64,000 bases of DNA from Streptomyces cinnabarinus (lineage in GTDB: Bacteria > Actinomycetota > Actinomycetes > Streptomycetales > Streptomycetaceae): assembly GCF_027270315.1 (NCBI RefSeq), contig NZ_CP114413.1:1178001-1242000 (forward strand), read 5' to 3'. Shown in pieces: positions 25,122-48,200 of this stretch. The stretch's first letter is position 1. Every line of letters begins with the position of its first letter. Under the pieces are notes generated by a model that did no database searches, was not told the origin of the DNA, and saw only the letters and a list, made by a program, of their open reading frames with translations. The translations under genes and the position numbers were made by a program.

Positions 25122-25193
25122 GGTGCGGTTCGGTGGAGTGGTGCGGTTCGGTGGGACGGTGCTGCTGAGTCGGATGGTGCGGTCACGGCTGCC
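25122..25193. repeat. Four 18-bp units at the PKS/SDR junction
   Basis: Units beginning GGTGC start at 25122, 25140, 25158 and 25176, exactly 18 bases apart. The first two share 15 bases (GGTGCGGTTCGGTGG); the last two have diverged. The fourth unit includes the PKS stop codon (25183-25185). It lies between the PKS end and the SDR ribosome site. Confidence 0.7.
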
Positions 25194-28100
25194 GTGCGGG
25201 GAGGTCGCGCAGCCAGGCGTCGACGGTGTGAGCGGTCTGCGCCGCGTGGGCCTCCATCAGGGTGAAGTGGTCACCGGGCACCTCTATGGCGGTGTGCTCG
25301 AAGCTCCAGTCGGCCCGCCGCCGGTTGCCCTCAGGACCGATCGGGTCGGCCGCGCGGACCAGCAGCGTGGGGGCCGCCAACTCCGCCTGCCGGAAGGCGA
25401 GATAGAGGTAGCGGGCGCGGGCGGTGACCCAGGCGTCGCCCCAGCTCTCACCCTGGTGCTCGCCCTCCCCGACCCGCTCCAGCAGCCCGCTGAGCACACT
25501 GTTGGCCCACGGGTCGAGGTCGAACCCGCCGGCCGTGTCCCACCAGTGGGTGTCGACCAGCACCACAGCCGCCGCACCGGAGCCCGTGTCCTCCAACTGC
25601 CGGGCGACCGCGCTCGCGATCAGGCCGCCGCTGGAGTAGCCGAGCAGGGCGTACGGCTCGTCCCCGGCGTTCTGCCTGATCGCCTCCGCCAGGGTGCGCA
25701 CCAGCGCGTCCAGGTCGGCGGGGAGCGGCTCGCCCGTCATGAAGCCCGGCAGGGACAGCGCGGAGACGGTCCGGCTGTCACTGAGCGCGGAGGCGAACGG
25801 CAGGTACTGATAGACGCTGGGCTTCCAGGCGAAGGTCGGCAGACAGATCAGCTGGGGCGCCCGGATCCCCCGGGCCAACGGGGTGAGCTGCGGCAGCTTC
25901 GCCAGCTCGGCCGGGCCGGAGAAGGAGTCCCGGAAGTCGGCCGCCGTCCGCAGCACCGTGCTGATCTCCGCGAACCGGCCCTCGCGACAGGCCCGGACGA
26001 AGATCCCGCTGAGCGAGTCCGGATCCGCGGGACGCGACTCCACCGGGGCGACCGCCACCGGGGTGCCGCCGTCCGCCAGCTCCTCGGAGAAGTACCGGGC
26101 CAGCGCCTCCGGTGTGCGGTGGTCGAAGATCAGCGTCGCGGGGAGGGTGAGTCCGGTGACGGTGCCGAGCCGGTTGCGCAGTTCGACCGCGGTGAGCGAG
26201 TCGAAGCCCAGGGCGGAGAACTCGCGCGCCATGTCGAGCGCGCCGGGGTCGGTGTGCCCGAGGACCGCGGCGACATGGCCGCGGACCAGTTCACGCAGCG
26301 CCTCCTCCCGCCCGGCCCGGTCCAGCCCGGCGAGGCGCTTGACCAGCCCCGAGGCCGACTCGACGGCGTCGTTGGCGGCGGTGCCCCGGCGTCTCCGCGT
26401 CTTCGTGACCAACTCCCGCAGGAACGGCGGCACATGCGCGCCGCCACGCAGCCCGGCCGGGTCGAGCACGGCCGCCACCGCCACCGCGTCATCCGCCCCT
26501 ACGGCCGAGTCGAAGAGGGCGAGCCCGCGCTCCGAGCTCAGCGGCAGCATGCCGCCCTGCGCCATCCTCGCCTGGTCCTGCTCCCCGAGACCGCTGGTGA
26601 GGGCGCTGGTCTCCGCCCAGTAACCCCAGGCGAGGGAGGTGGCGGGGAGTCCTCGGTCGCGGCGGTGGTGGGCGAGGGCGTCGAGGAAGGTGTTGGCGGC
26701 TGCGTAGTTGGCCTGGCCGGGCCCGCCGAACACGCCGGAGGCGGAAGAGTACAGCGCGAAGAAGGACAGGTCGGCGCCTTGGGTCAACTCATGGAGGTTG
26801 AGGGCGGCTTGGACCTTCGGCCGCCAGACGGCACTGAGCTGCTCGGGGGTGAGGGAGGTGACCAGCCCGTCGGCCAGTACGCCCGCCGCGTGGACGACGC
26901 CCGTCAGCCGCCGCCCGTGCAGCAGCGAGGCGAGCTGATCACGATCGGCCGCGTCACAGGCGGCGACCTCGACACTGGCTCCCAACTCATCGAGCTGCGC
27001 TACGAGTTCCCGGGCCGCGGGCGCGTCCGGCCCCTGGCGGCTGGTCAGCAGCAGCTTCCGTACGCCATGGGCGGTGACGAGATGCCGGGCCAGGAGGGAA
27101 CCAAGGGTCCCGGTCCCGCCGGTGATCAGGACGGTGCCCTCCGGGTCCACCGGCACGGGCATCGTCAGGGCGACCTTGCCGACATGCCGGGCCTGGCTCA
27201 TGAACCGGAACGCCTCCCGCGCCCGGCGCACCTCCCACGCCCGCACCGGCAACGGCTCCAACACACCCGACGCGAACAGGCGCATGAGCTCGGCCAGGGT
27301 CTCCTGGATGCGCTCGGCTCCTGCCTCGCTCAACTCGAAGGCGGTGTACCGGACTCCGGGGAGCTGGTCGGGGTCACGGATGTCGGTCTTGCCCATCTCC
27401 ACGAAGCGGCCCTGGGGGGAAAGGAGTTCGAGGGAGGCGTCCACGAACTCGCGGGCGAGGGAGTTCAGGACGACATCGACGCGCTGGTCGGCGAAGGTCT
27501 CGCGGAAGTCGAGGTCGCGGGAGGAGGCGATCTGCCCGTCGTCAAGGCCGAGGGCACGCAGTGCGTCCCATTTCCCGGGGCTGGCCGTAGCAAGGACCCT
27601 CGCGCCGAAGTGCCGGGCCAGCTGGATCGCCGCCATCCCGACACCACCCGCACCCGCATGCACGAGGACCGTCTCACCCTCCCGGAGTTGACCAAGGTCC
27701 ACGAGCGCGTAGTAAGCCGTCAGGAAGGCCACGGGGACGGTCGCCGCCTGCTCGAAGGTCCAGCTCTCCGGAATCGGCACGACGAGCCGGGCGTCCGTCA
27801 CCGCTCGGGGGCCGAAGCCCTCGGTCATCAGGCCCGTGACCCGGTCGCCGGGGACGACGTCGGTGACGTCCGCGCCGACCTCCACGACCACACCGGCCGC
27901 CTCGCTGCCCAGGATCGGGCGGCCGGGGTACATGCCCAGCGTCAGCAGCACGTCACGGAAGTTGACACCCGCGGCGCGCACGGCGACCCGGATCTCGCCC
28001 GGTGCGAGTGGGGCGTCCGCCTCGGGGGCGGGCACCAGGGTGAGCCCCTCCGGGGTGCCACTGGCCGTGGCGTCAAGCCGCCAGGCATCCGTGTCCGGGG

Positions 28101-31100
28101 GCGGAACCAGCGAGCCCTCGGCACCGGGCCGCACCAGCCGGGGCACGAGCGTCGCCGCGCCGCGCACCGCGACCTGCCCCTCACCGGAGTCCAGGGCCGC
28201 CGTGACGGCCGCCGGGAGCAACTCGGCGTCCGCACCCCCCGATTCCTCCGCCGGGTCCAGGTCGACCAGCAGGAAGCGGCCCGGGTGTTCCGACTGCGCG
28301 GAACGGATCAGGCCCCAGACCGGGGCGGCCGCCAGGTCGGTGAGCGTGTCGTCGCCGCCTGCGGGGACCGCGCCTCGTGTCACGAACACGAGCCGGGAAT
28401 CGGCGAGGCCCTCGTCGGCCAGCCAGTCCTGGACCACGGCGAGAATCCGGGCTGTGGTCTCCTCCGCGGCGGACGTTCCAGTGGCGGTCACCGCGAGCAG
28501 CGCGACCTGTGGGGCGGGCACTCCCCACTCCAGCACGCCGCGCACACCCGCCACGTCCAGATAGGCGTCGGCGGCCAGCCCCGCGCCCTGCACCGCAGCG
28601 CCCAGACCATACGGGTCGTCCCCGATCACGGCCCAAGTGGCGTGCCGCACGGCCTCGGGATCACAGGGCACCGGAGTCCACCGGATCCGGAACATGTCGT
28701 ACGTCCGTGGCGCGCGGGCCGCCGCGAGCTGGGCCGCGGTGACCGGGCGGACCAGAAGGGAGCCGACGGAGGCCACGGGTGCTCCGGCGCCGTCGGCGAG
28801 GTCGATCCGGACCGCGTCGGCGGACTCGGCCCGGAGCCGCACCCGGAGCCTGTCGGCGCCCGAGGCGAAGAGGGTGACGCCGGTCCAGGCGAAGGGCAGC
28901 CGTAGCGTGGCCGTCGGTTCCGGCTCGGCGGGCTCGGTCCGGGCGCAGCCGTGGGCGTGCAGGGCGGCGTCCAGCAGAGCCGGGTGCAGGCCGTAGCGGG
29001 CGGCGTCGCCCCGCTGCCCCTCGGGGAGCGCCACCTCGGCGAAGATGTCGGCGCCGCGCCGCCAGACCCTACGCAGGCCCTGGAAGGCGGGGCCATAGCC
29101 GTAACCCGCCTCGGCGGCGGCCTCGTAGAAGCCGGAGACGTCGACGGCCTCGGCTCCGGGCGGGGGCCACGCCTCGGCGAACCGTTCCTGGTCGGACGGG
29201 CGCTCGGGCAGCAGGGTGCCCTCGGCGTGCAGCGTCCACTCCTCGGCGTCCCCCTCCGCGTCCGCGGCCCGGGAATGGACGGAGACGGCACGTCGTCCGT
29301 CGTCGTCGGGCAGTTCTACCAGCACCTGCACCTGTACGGCGCCCAGCTCGGGGAGGACCAGCGGCGCCTGGAGGGTGAGTTCGGCGAGATGCCCACAGCC
29401 GACCTCGTCCCCGGCCCTGATCGCCAGCTCCACGAAGCCCGTGCCGGGAAGGAGGATCGTGCCCGCGACGGCATGGTCGGCGAGCCAGGGGTGGCTGCGC
29501 GTGGAGAGGCGGCCGGTGAGGATGACTCCGCCGTCGACGGCCAGGCTTACGGCCGCGCCCAGCAGGGGGTGGCCGGCGGCGGTGAGTCCGGCGCCGGTGA
29601 CGTTCGCGGCGGCGGCTGCCGTGGACTCCAGCCAGTAGCGGTGGTGTTGGAAGGGGTACGTCGGGAGGTCGACCCGGTGGGGGTTGCGGCCCGCGTATAT
29701 CGCGGACCAGTCGATGTCGGTGCCCTGGACCCAGAGCTCGGCTGCGCCGGCGATGAAACGGGCGTTCTCGTCCTCGTCGCGGCGAAGGGTGCCGACGACG
29801 GTGACCGGCTCCTCGGCGGCTTCGGCGATGGCCTGGACGCCCATGGTGAGTACGGGGTGGGCGCTGACCTCGATCAGGCGCAAGTGGCCCTGGTTCAAGG
29901 CTTCTTGGATCGCCTCGGTGAAGCGCACGGGCTGGCGCAGGCCCTCGTACCAGTACGTGGCGTCCATCGTGGTCGTGTCCAGTTGTACGCCGGTGACCGT
30001 GGAGATCAGCGGGACCTGGGATGCCTGCGGCGCGACGGGGGCGAGGACGTCCAGCAGCTTCGCCTTTATGTCCTCGACGTGGATGGAGTGCGAGGCGTAG
30101 TCCACGGGGACACGACGTGCGCGTACACCAGCGGCTTCGGCGGTGGCCGCGATCTCGTCCAGGGCTTCCGGATCACCGGCTACGACCGTGGCGTCCGGAC
30201 CGTTGTAGACCGCCACCGAGACCCGGCCCCCGTACGACGACACCCACCCCGACGCCTGCTCAGCACCCGTCGCCAGCGACAACATCCCACCACGACCGGC
30301 AAGTTCATCCCGGATAGCAGCAGACCTCAGCGCCACGACCCGAGCCGCATCCTCCAGACTCAGCGCACCGACCACCGCCGCAGCCGCAATCTCACCCTGC
30401 GAATGACCAATCACCGCAGCCGGTTCGATACCCAGCGACTCCCACACCGCGGCCAGCGACACCATGACCGCCCACAACACCGGCTGGACCATGTCCACCC
30501 GCCGCATCCACACGTCATCGTCACCGGACAACACCTCGGTCAACGACCAGTCCACGAAAGGCGACAAAGCGACAGAACACTCAGCGATCCGCGCCGCAAA
30601 CACCGGCGAGGACCCCAACAACCCCCGCCCCATCCCCACCCACTGCGACCCCTGCCCCGGAAACACAAAGACGACCCCGGAGTCCCCGCCCGCCGCCCCG
30701 GTCACGACGTTGGGTGCGATGCCGCCCGAGGCGACCGCGTGAAGGGCCGCGGTCAGTTCCTTCGACTCCGAACCCCACACCACCGCGCGGTGGCTGAGCA
30801 TGGCTCGGGTGGTCAGCAGGCTCCAGCCGGTGTCGATCGGGTCGGTGTCGGCCACGGCGGTCGCGAGGCGGTCCGCCTGGGTGGTGAGGGCCTCGGCGGT
30901 GCGGGCCGAGACCAGCCAGGGGAGGATCGGGGAACGGGCGAGTCCGCCGTCGCCCGGGGCGGCTTCCGGGGCCATGGGCTCCTCGGCGGGGGCCTGTTCC
31001 AGGACGACGTGGGCGTTGGTCCCGGAGATGCCGAAGGAGGAGACGGCGGCCCGGCGTGGGCGGTCCTCGACCGTGGTCCACTCATGGGGCTCGGTGAGCA

Positions 31101-32367
31101 GTCTGACCTCGCCCGACGTCCAGTCGACGTGCGGGGTCGGCTCGTCCACGTGCAGTGTCTTGGGGAGGACGCCCGCGCGCAGGGCCATCACCATCTTGAT
31201 GATGCCCGCCACTCCGGCGGCGGCCTGGGTGTGCCCGATGTTGGACTTCACCGAGCCGAGCCAGAGCGGCCGGTCCGGGTCACGGTCCTGGCCGTAGGTG
31301 GCGAGGAGCGCCTGCGCCTCGATCGGGTCCCCGAGCGTCGTACCCGTGCCGTGCGCCTCCACCACGTCCACGTCGGCCGTCGAGAGTCCGGCGGCGGCCA
31401 GGGCCTGCCGGATGACGCGCTGCTGGGACGGGCCGTTGGGCGCGGTCAGTCCGTTGGACGCGCCGTCCTGGTTGACGGCGGAGCCGCGGACGATCGCGAG
31501 GACGGGGTGGCCGTTGCGGACGGCGTCGGTGAGGCGTTCGACCACGAGGATGCCGACGCCCTCGGCCGGGCCGAAGCCGTCGGCGGCGCCCGCGAACGCC
31601 TTGCAGCGGCCGTCCTCGGCCAGCCCGCGCTGGCGGCCGAACTCGATGAAGGTCGCGGGGGTCGGCATGACCGTGACTCCGCCCGCGAGCGCCAGCGTGC
31701 ACTCGCCGTTGCGCAGCGCCTGGATCGCCAGATGCAGGGCGACGAGCGAGGAGGAGCATGCCGTGTCGACGGAGACGGCGGGGCCTTCGAGACCGAGGGT
31801 GTAAGCGACCCGGCCGGAGGCGACGCTGACGGCGTTGCCGATGCTGATGTAGCCCTCAATGCCTTCGGGGACGCTGTTGAGCCGCGACACGTACTCGGAG
31901 GAGGGGGCGCCGGTGAACACACCCGTCGGAGTGGAGCGCAGGGTGTGCGGATCGATGCCCGCGCGCTCGACGGCCTCCCAGGACGCTTCGAGGAGCAGCC
32001 GCTGCTGCGGATCCATCGCCAGCGCCTCGCGCGGCGAGATCTCGAACAGTTCGGCGTCGAAGTCGCCGACGGCCTCCAGGAAGCCGCCGCCCTTGACGTA
32101 GGTCTTGCCCTCGGCGTCCGGGTCGGGGTCGTAGAGGCCGTCCAGGTCCCAGTCGCGGTCCGTGGGGAAGGGGCCGATGGCGTCCTCGCCGGAGAGGACG
32201 AGGCGCCACAGGTCCTCGGGGGAGCGGACGCCGCCGGGGTAGCGGCAGGCCATGCCGACGATCGCGATCGTCGGCTGCTCCTCCAGTTGCTTGATCCGGC
32301 GGCGGGCCTGGCGGAGGTCGGCAGTAGCCCGCTTGAGGTAATCGCGGAGTTTCTGCTCGTTGTTCAT
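25183..32367 (-). CDS. Type I modular PKS gene A: final module plus thioesterase (KS-AT-DH-ER-KR-ACP-TE)
   Basis: 2,394 residues, ATG 32367 with AGGAG upstream. Order: N-terminal docking coiled coil (1-32, NNEQKLRDYLKRATAD); KS with Cys204; AT with GHSQGE (about 655) and YASH (about 757), a methylmalonyl-CoA fingerprint; DH with His965 and Asp1133; ER with a Tyr at 1480 in GMYPG and HAGAGGVGM (about 1570); KR with TGGTGTLG (about 1750) and Tyr1888; ACP with Ser2057 in GFDSL; TE (about 2130-2394) with nucleophile Ser2245 in GYSSGG and His2367. All domains look intact, so it adds methylmalonate, reduces fully and releases the chain. It lies 40 bp after gene B and is the last PKS gene. Release as acid or lactone cannot be told from sequence. 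Confidence 0.95.
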   Translation of the reverse strand: MNNEQKLRDYLKRATADLRQARRRIKQLEEQPTIAIVGMACRYPGGVRSPEDLWRLVLSGEDAIGPFPTDRDWDLDGLYDPDPDAEGKTYVKGGGFLEAVGDFDAELFEISPREALAMDPQQRLLLEASWEAVERAGIDPHTLRSTPTGVFTGAPSSEYVSRLNSVPEGIEGYISIGNAVSVASGRVAYTLGLEGPAVSVDTACSSSLVALHLAIQALRNGECTLALAGGVTVMPTPATFIEFGRQRGLAEDGRCKAFAGAADGFGPAEGVGILVVERLTDAVRNGHPVLAIVRGSAVNQDGASNGLTAPNGPSQQRVIRQALAAAGLSTADVDVVEAHGTGTTLGDPIEAQALLATYGQDRDPDRPLWLGSVKSNIGHTQAAAGVAGIIKMVMALRAGVLPKTLHVDEPTPHVDWTSGEVRLLTEPHEWTTVEDRPRRAAVSSFGISGTNAHVVLEQAPAEEPMAPEAAPGDGGLARSPILPWLVSARTAEALTTQADRLATAVADTDPIDTGWSLLTTRAMLSHRAVVWGSESKELTAALHAVASGGIAPNVVTGAAGGDSGVVFVFPGQGSQWVGMGRGLLGSSPVFAARIAECSVALSPFVDWSLTEVLSGDDDVWMRRVDMVQPVLWAVMVSLAAVWESLGIEPAAVIGHSQGEIAAAAVVGALSLEDAARVVALRSAAIRDELAGRGGMLSLATGAEQASGWVSSYGGRVSVAVYNGPDATVVAGDPEALDEIAATAEAAGVRARRVPVDYASHSIHVEDIKAKLLDVLAPVAPQASQVPLISTVTGVQLDTTTMDATYWYEGLRQPVRFTEAIQEALNQGHLRLIEVSAHPVLTMGVQAIAEAAEEPVTVVGTLRRDEDENARFIAGAAELWVQGTDIDWSAIYAGRNPHRVDLPTYPFQHHRYWLESTAAAAANVTGAGLTAAGHPLLGAAVSLAVDGGVILTGRLSTRSHPWLADHAVAGTILLPGTGFVELAIRAGDEVGCGHLAELTLQAPLVLPELGAVQVQVLVELPDDDGRRAVSVHSRAADAEGDAEEWTLHAEGTLLPERPSDQERFAEAWPPPGAEAVDVSGFYEAAAEAGYGYGPAFQGLRRVWRRGADIFAEVALPEGQRGDAARYGLHPALLDAALHAHGCARTEPAEPEPTATLRLPFAWTGVTLFASGADRLRVRLRAESADAVRIDLADGAGAPVASVGSLLVRPVTAAQLAAARAPRTYDMFRIRWTPVPCDPEAVRHATWAVIGDDPYGLGAAVQGAGLAADAYLDVAGVRGVLEWGVPAPQVALLAVTATGTSAAEETTARILAVVQDWLADEGLADSRLVFVTRGAVPAGGDDTLTDLAAAPVWGLIRSAQSEHPGRFLLVDLDPAEESGGADAELLPAAVTAALDSGEGQVAVRGAATLVPRLVRPGAEGSLVPPPDTDAWRLDATASGTPEGLTLVPAPEADAPLAPGEIRVAVRAAGVNFRDVLLTLGMYPGRPILGSEAAGVVVEVGADVTDVVPGDRVTGLMTEGFGPRAVTDARLVVPIPESWTFEQAATVPVAFLTAYYALVDLGQLREGETVLVHAGAGGVGMAAIQLARHFGARVLATASPGKWDALRALGLDDGQIASSRDLDFRETFADQRVDVVLNSLAREFVDASLELLSPQGRFVEMGKTDIRDPDQLPGVRYTAFELSEAGAERIQETLAELMRLFASGVLEPLPVRAWEVRRAREAFRFMSQARHVGKVALTMPVPVDPEGTVLITGGTGTLGSLLARHLVTAHGVRKLLLTSRQGPDAPAARELVAQLDELGASVEVAACDAADRDQLASLLHGRRLTGVVHAAGVLADGLVTSLTPEQLSAVWRPKVQAALNLHELTQGADLSFFALYSSASGVFGGPGQANYAAANTFLDALAHHRRDRGLPATSLAWGYWAETSALTSGLGEQDQARMAQGGMLPLSSERGLALFDSAVGADDAVAVAAVLDPAGLRGGAHVPPFLRELVTKTRRRRGTAANDAVESASGLVKRLAGLDRAGREEALRELVRGHVAAVLGHTDPGALDMAREFSALGFDSLTAVELRNRLGTVTGLTLPATLIFDHRTPEALARYFSEELADGGTPVAVAPVESRPADPDSLSGIFVRACREGRFAEISTVLRTAADFRDSFSGPAELAKLPQLTPLARGIRAPQLICLPTFAWKPSVYQYLPFASALSDSRTVSALSLPGFMTGEPLPADLDALVRTLAEAIRQNAGDEPYALLGYSSGGLIASAVARQLEDTGSGAAAVVLVDTHWWDTAGGFDLDPWANSVLSGLLERVGEGEHQGESWGDAWVTARARYLYLAFRQAELAAPTLLVRAADPIGPEGNRRRADWSFEHTAIEVPGDHFTLMEAHAAQTAHTVDAWLRDLPARQP
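25195..25950 (-). other. Thioesterase domain of gene A (chain release)
   Basis: A type I TE at the C-terminus: APQLICLPTFAW, then GYSSGGL (Ser2245), an Asp in VLVDTHWW and GDHFTLME (His2367). Its presence fixes gene A as the end of the assembly line and therefore the direction of synthesis from right to left in this window. Confidence 0.9.
26105..32275 (-). other. Module A (last): methylmalonyl, full reduction
   Basis: KS-AT(methylmalonyl)-DH-ER-KR-ACP with all active-site motifs present. The Tyr-type ER predicts a 2S methyl. It supplies C1 and C2 (with methyl) of the product and makes C3 a methylene. Confidence 0.85.
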
Positions 32368-32407
32368 CGAGGGGCTCCTGTCGGCACGTCGAGTCGGATG
32401 GGCCGGT

Positions 32408-45220
<12,813 letters not shown>

Positions 45221-45229
45221 CGGATGCTC

Positions 45230-48200
45230 CTAGGCTCCAAGCTCGCGGTCGATCAGGTCGAACATCTCGTCGTCGGTGACGGAGTCGAGGGCCGTGCCGT
45301 CGAGGACGCCCTCGTCGGGTCCGTCGCCCGTGGGTGCGGTGCCGGTGGTCCAGCGCCAGAGGACCGACTCCAGCCGTTTGACGACCCGGGCGCGGGCGGC
45401 GTGGTCGTCGATGCCGGGTTCCACGGCGGCGAGGGCGGTGTCGAGGCGTTCGATCTCGGCGAGGACGCGGTCGGTGTCGTCGGGGGCCGCCGGGTCGCCG
45501 TCGGCGAGGCGCAGGCGCTCGTCCAGGTGGGCGGCGAGGGCGGTCGGGGCGGGGTAGGTGAAGACCAGGGTCGGCGGGAAGGTGAGCCCGGTCTCCGCGC
45601 CCAGGCGGTTGCGGAGCTGCACGGCCATCATCGAGTCGAAGCCGATGTCCTTGAACTGCCGTTCGGCGTCGACGGCTTCGGCCGAGTCGTGGCCGAGGAC
45701 GGCGGCCGCCTGTCGGCGTACCAGGTCGGTGAGGTGCCGGAGGCGTTCGTCGGCGCCGAGGCCCGCGAGCTTGCGGACGAGGGCGTCTCCGGCGGCCGGG
45801 TCGGTGCCCTCCGTCGCACCGGCGGCGCCTCGGCGACGGGTCGGGGACGCGGGGGCGAGGTCGCGCAGCTCGGGCGGGAGGGTGCCGGTGGCGGCGCGGC
45901 GGCGCAGGTCGGTCGGGTCGAGGCGGGTGGCGACGAGCGGGGGCAGGCTCCGGTCCAGGACGGTGGCCAGGGCAGCTCCGGCTCCTTCGGACAGGTCGGA
46001 GCGAGCATCCCAGGGCGCTCCCGTGGCGAGTGCGACCGGCAGTTCGGCTGCTCGGCGTTCGTGGGCAAGGGCGGTGAGGCGGGCATCGGGCCGGGCGGCA
46101 AGCACGGCGAAGGCCGTGAGTGAGCTGTCGGCCTGGGTCAGTTCGTGCAGATGGCTGGTGACCATTGGGTCTCCCGCCGTGTCCACGACCGCCGTGAGCG
46201 GCCGGTCCCCGACGAGCGTGGCGAGCCAACTCCTGTCGGAGAGGTCGCCCGTGACCTGTTCCAGGGTCGCTCCGCTCGTGCGGAGGAGTTCACCGAGGAC
46301 GGTGGTCAGCTCGGTGAGGGGGTCGGTGGCGGGGGCGGCCAACAGGAGCGAGCGGACGGCGCGTTCGGTCACCAGGTGGTGGACCAGGGCGGTGGCCGCG
46401 GCGCCGTCGCCGGAGGCGGTGAGCAGGACGGTGCCGCCGGACAGGGACGCGTACGCCCCGCTGTCCGGCACGCGCTGGGCGCGCGGCACGAGGAGCGAGC
46501 CGTCGCGCAGGGCGAGGGTCGGCTCTCCGGTGGCGTGCGCGGCGTGCAGGGCGCTGGGAACGTCCGGCTCCGGATCGGCGTCCAGGTCGAGATGGACCAC
46601 GCGGCCGGGGTGTTCGGCCTGGATGAGGCGCACTTGGTGCTGTACGGCGATCCCCGCCGGGTCGGTGCCGCAGTCGCGGGTGACGACGGCCAGCCGCACA
46701 TCGCTCACCCGTTCTTCGGCGAGCCAGCGGTCGAGCAGAGCCGCCGCCCAGGAGGTCCCCGAGGTGCCGCACGGCACCAGCACCCACTCCGGGGCCGGTA
46801 CCCCCGCCTCCATGGTCGCGAGCAGGCCGTCGAGGTCGGAGTGTCCGACGACGGCGTGGCCGCCCTCCTGGAGGGTGACGGTGAGGTCGAGCAGGTCGTC
46901 CCCGAGGACCGCCCAGGTGGCGAACGCGTCCGCGTCCTCGGCCGGTTGGTCCGCCTTCAGCGGTGTCCACTCGGTGTGCAGCAGGGCGTCGGCGGGCGCC
47001 GCGGCCGTGAGCTGTCCCGCGTCGACCGTGCGCTGCACCAGCGCGGCGACCTCGGCGACGGCCCGGCCCGCCGGGTCCGCGAGCAGGATCCGGGTGCCGT
47101 CGGAGCCGTCGGATCCGTCGGGGGTGAGACGGACGCGCAGTTCGGTGGCGCCGGTGGCGTACAGCCGTACGTCGGACCAGGCGAAGGGCTGGCGCAGTTC
47201 CGTGGTGCCGGGTCCGGTCGGCAGGGACAGGGCGCTCGCGTGCAGGGCGGCGTCGAGCAGGGCGGGGTGGAGGCCGTAGCGCTGGGCCTCGGCGCGCAGG
47301 GTGTCGGGCAGGGCGACCTCGGCGTAGATGTCCTCGCCGAGGCGCCATGCGGCGCGCAGTCCGTGGAAGGCGGGGCCGTAGCCGTAACCGGCCGCCTCCG
47401 CGCCGGCGTAGAAGCCGGAGACGTCGATGGGTTCGGCGCCGAGTGGGGGCCAGCTGGTGAGGGCGTCATCCGGCTCGGTGCCGGTCTCCGCCGCGAGGAC
47501 GCCCTCCGCGTGGCAGGTCCAGGGCTCGTCGTCGCCGTCGTGCTCGGGGCGGGAGTGGATCGCGACGGTGCGGGTGCCGTCGGTGGCCGGGGCGCCGACG
47601 GCGACCTGGAGGAGCACGCCGCCCCGGTCGGGCAGGACCAGCGGGCTGCCCAGCACCAGTTCGCGCAGCCGTCCGCAGCCCGCCTCGTCACCGGCGCGGA
47701 TCGCCAGTTCGGTCAGGGCCGAGCCGGGGAGCAGGGCGGTGCCGAGCAGCCGGTGCTGGCCGAGCCAGGGGTGGCCGTGGGGGGTGAGGCGCCCGGTGAG
47801 CAGCAGGCCCTCGTCGTCGGCGGGGCGGACCACGGCGCCGAGCAGGGGGTGGCCGGTGTCGGTGAGGCCGAGGCCCGCCGGGTCGCCCGCGGCGCCGGAG
47901 GGGGCGGTGAGCCAGTAGCGGCGGCGCTGGAAGGGGTAGGTGGGCAGGTCGACGGGGTGGGGGGTGCGGCCCGCGTGGAGGGCGGTCCAGTCGATGTCGA
48001 CTCCGGCGGTCCACAGGGTGGCGGCGGAGGTCGCGAACCGGTCGGGGCCGCCTTCGTCACGGCGGAGGGTGCCGGTGATGACGGTGGCATCGGCGGCGGT
48101 GTCCTCCAGTGCGGCCACGAGCACGGGGTGCGCGCTGACCTCGATGAAGGTGGTGTGGCCGAGTGCTACGGCGGTCTCGACGGCGGCGCGGAAGGAGACC

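Noticed and set aside
24901..28905. A 1,334-codon plus-strand frame opposite gene A (and similar long frames opposite B, C and D)
   Set aside because: High-GC DNA lacks stops on the antisense strand; the translations are low-complexity Arg/Gly/Ala/Pro with no domain, while the minus strand encodes intact PKS domains.
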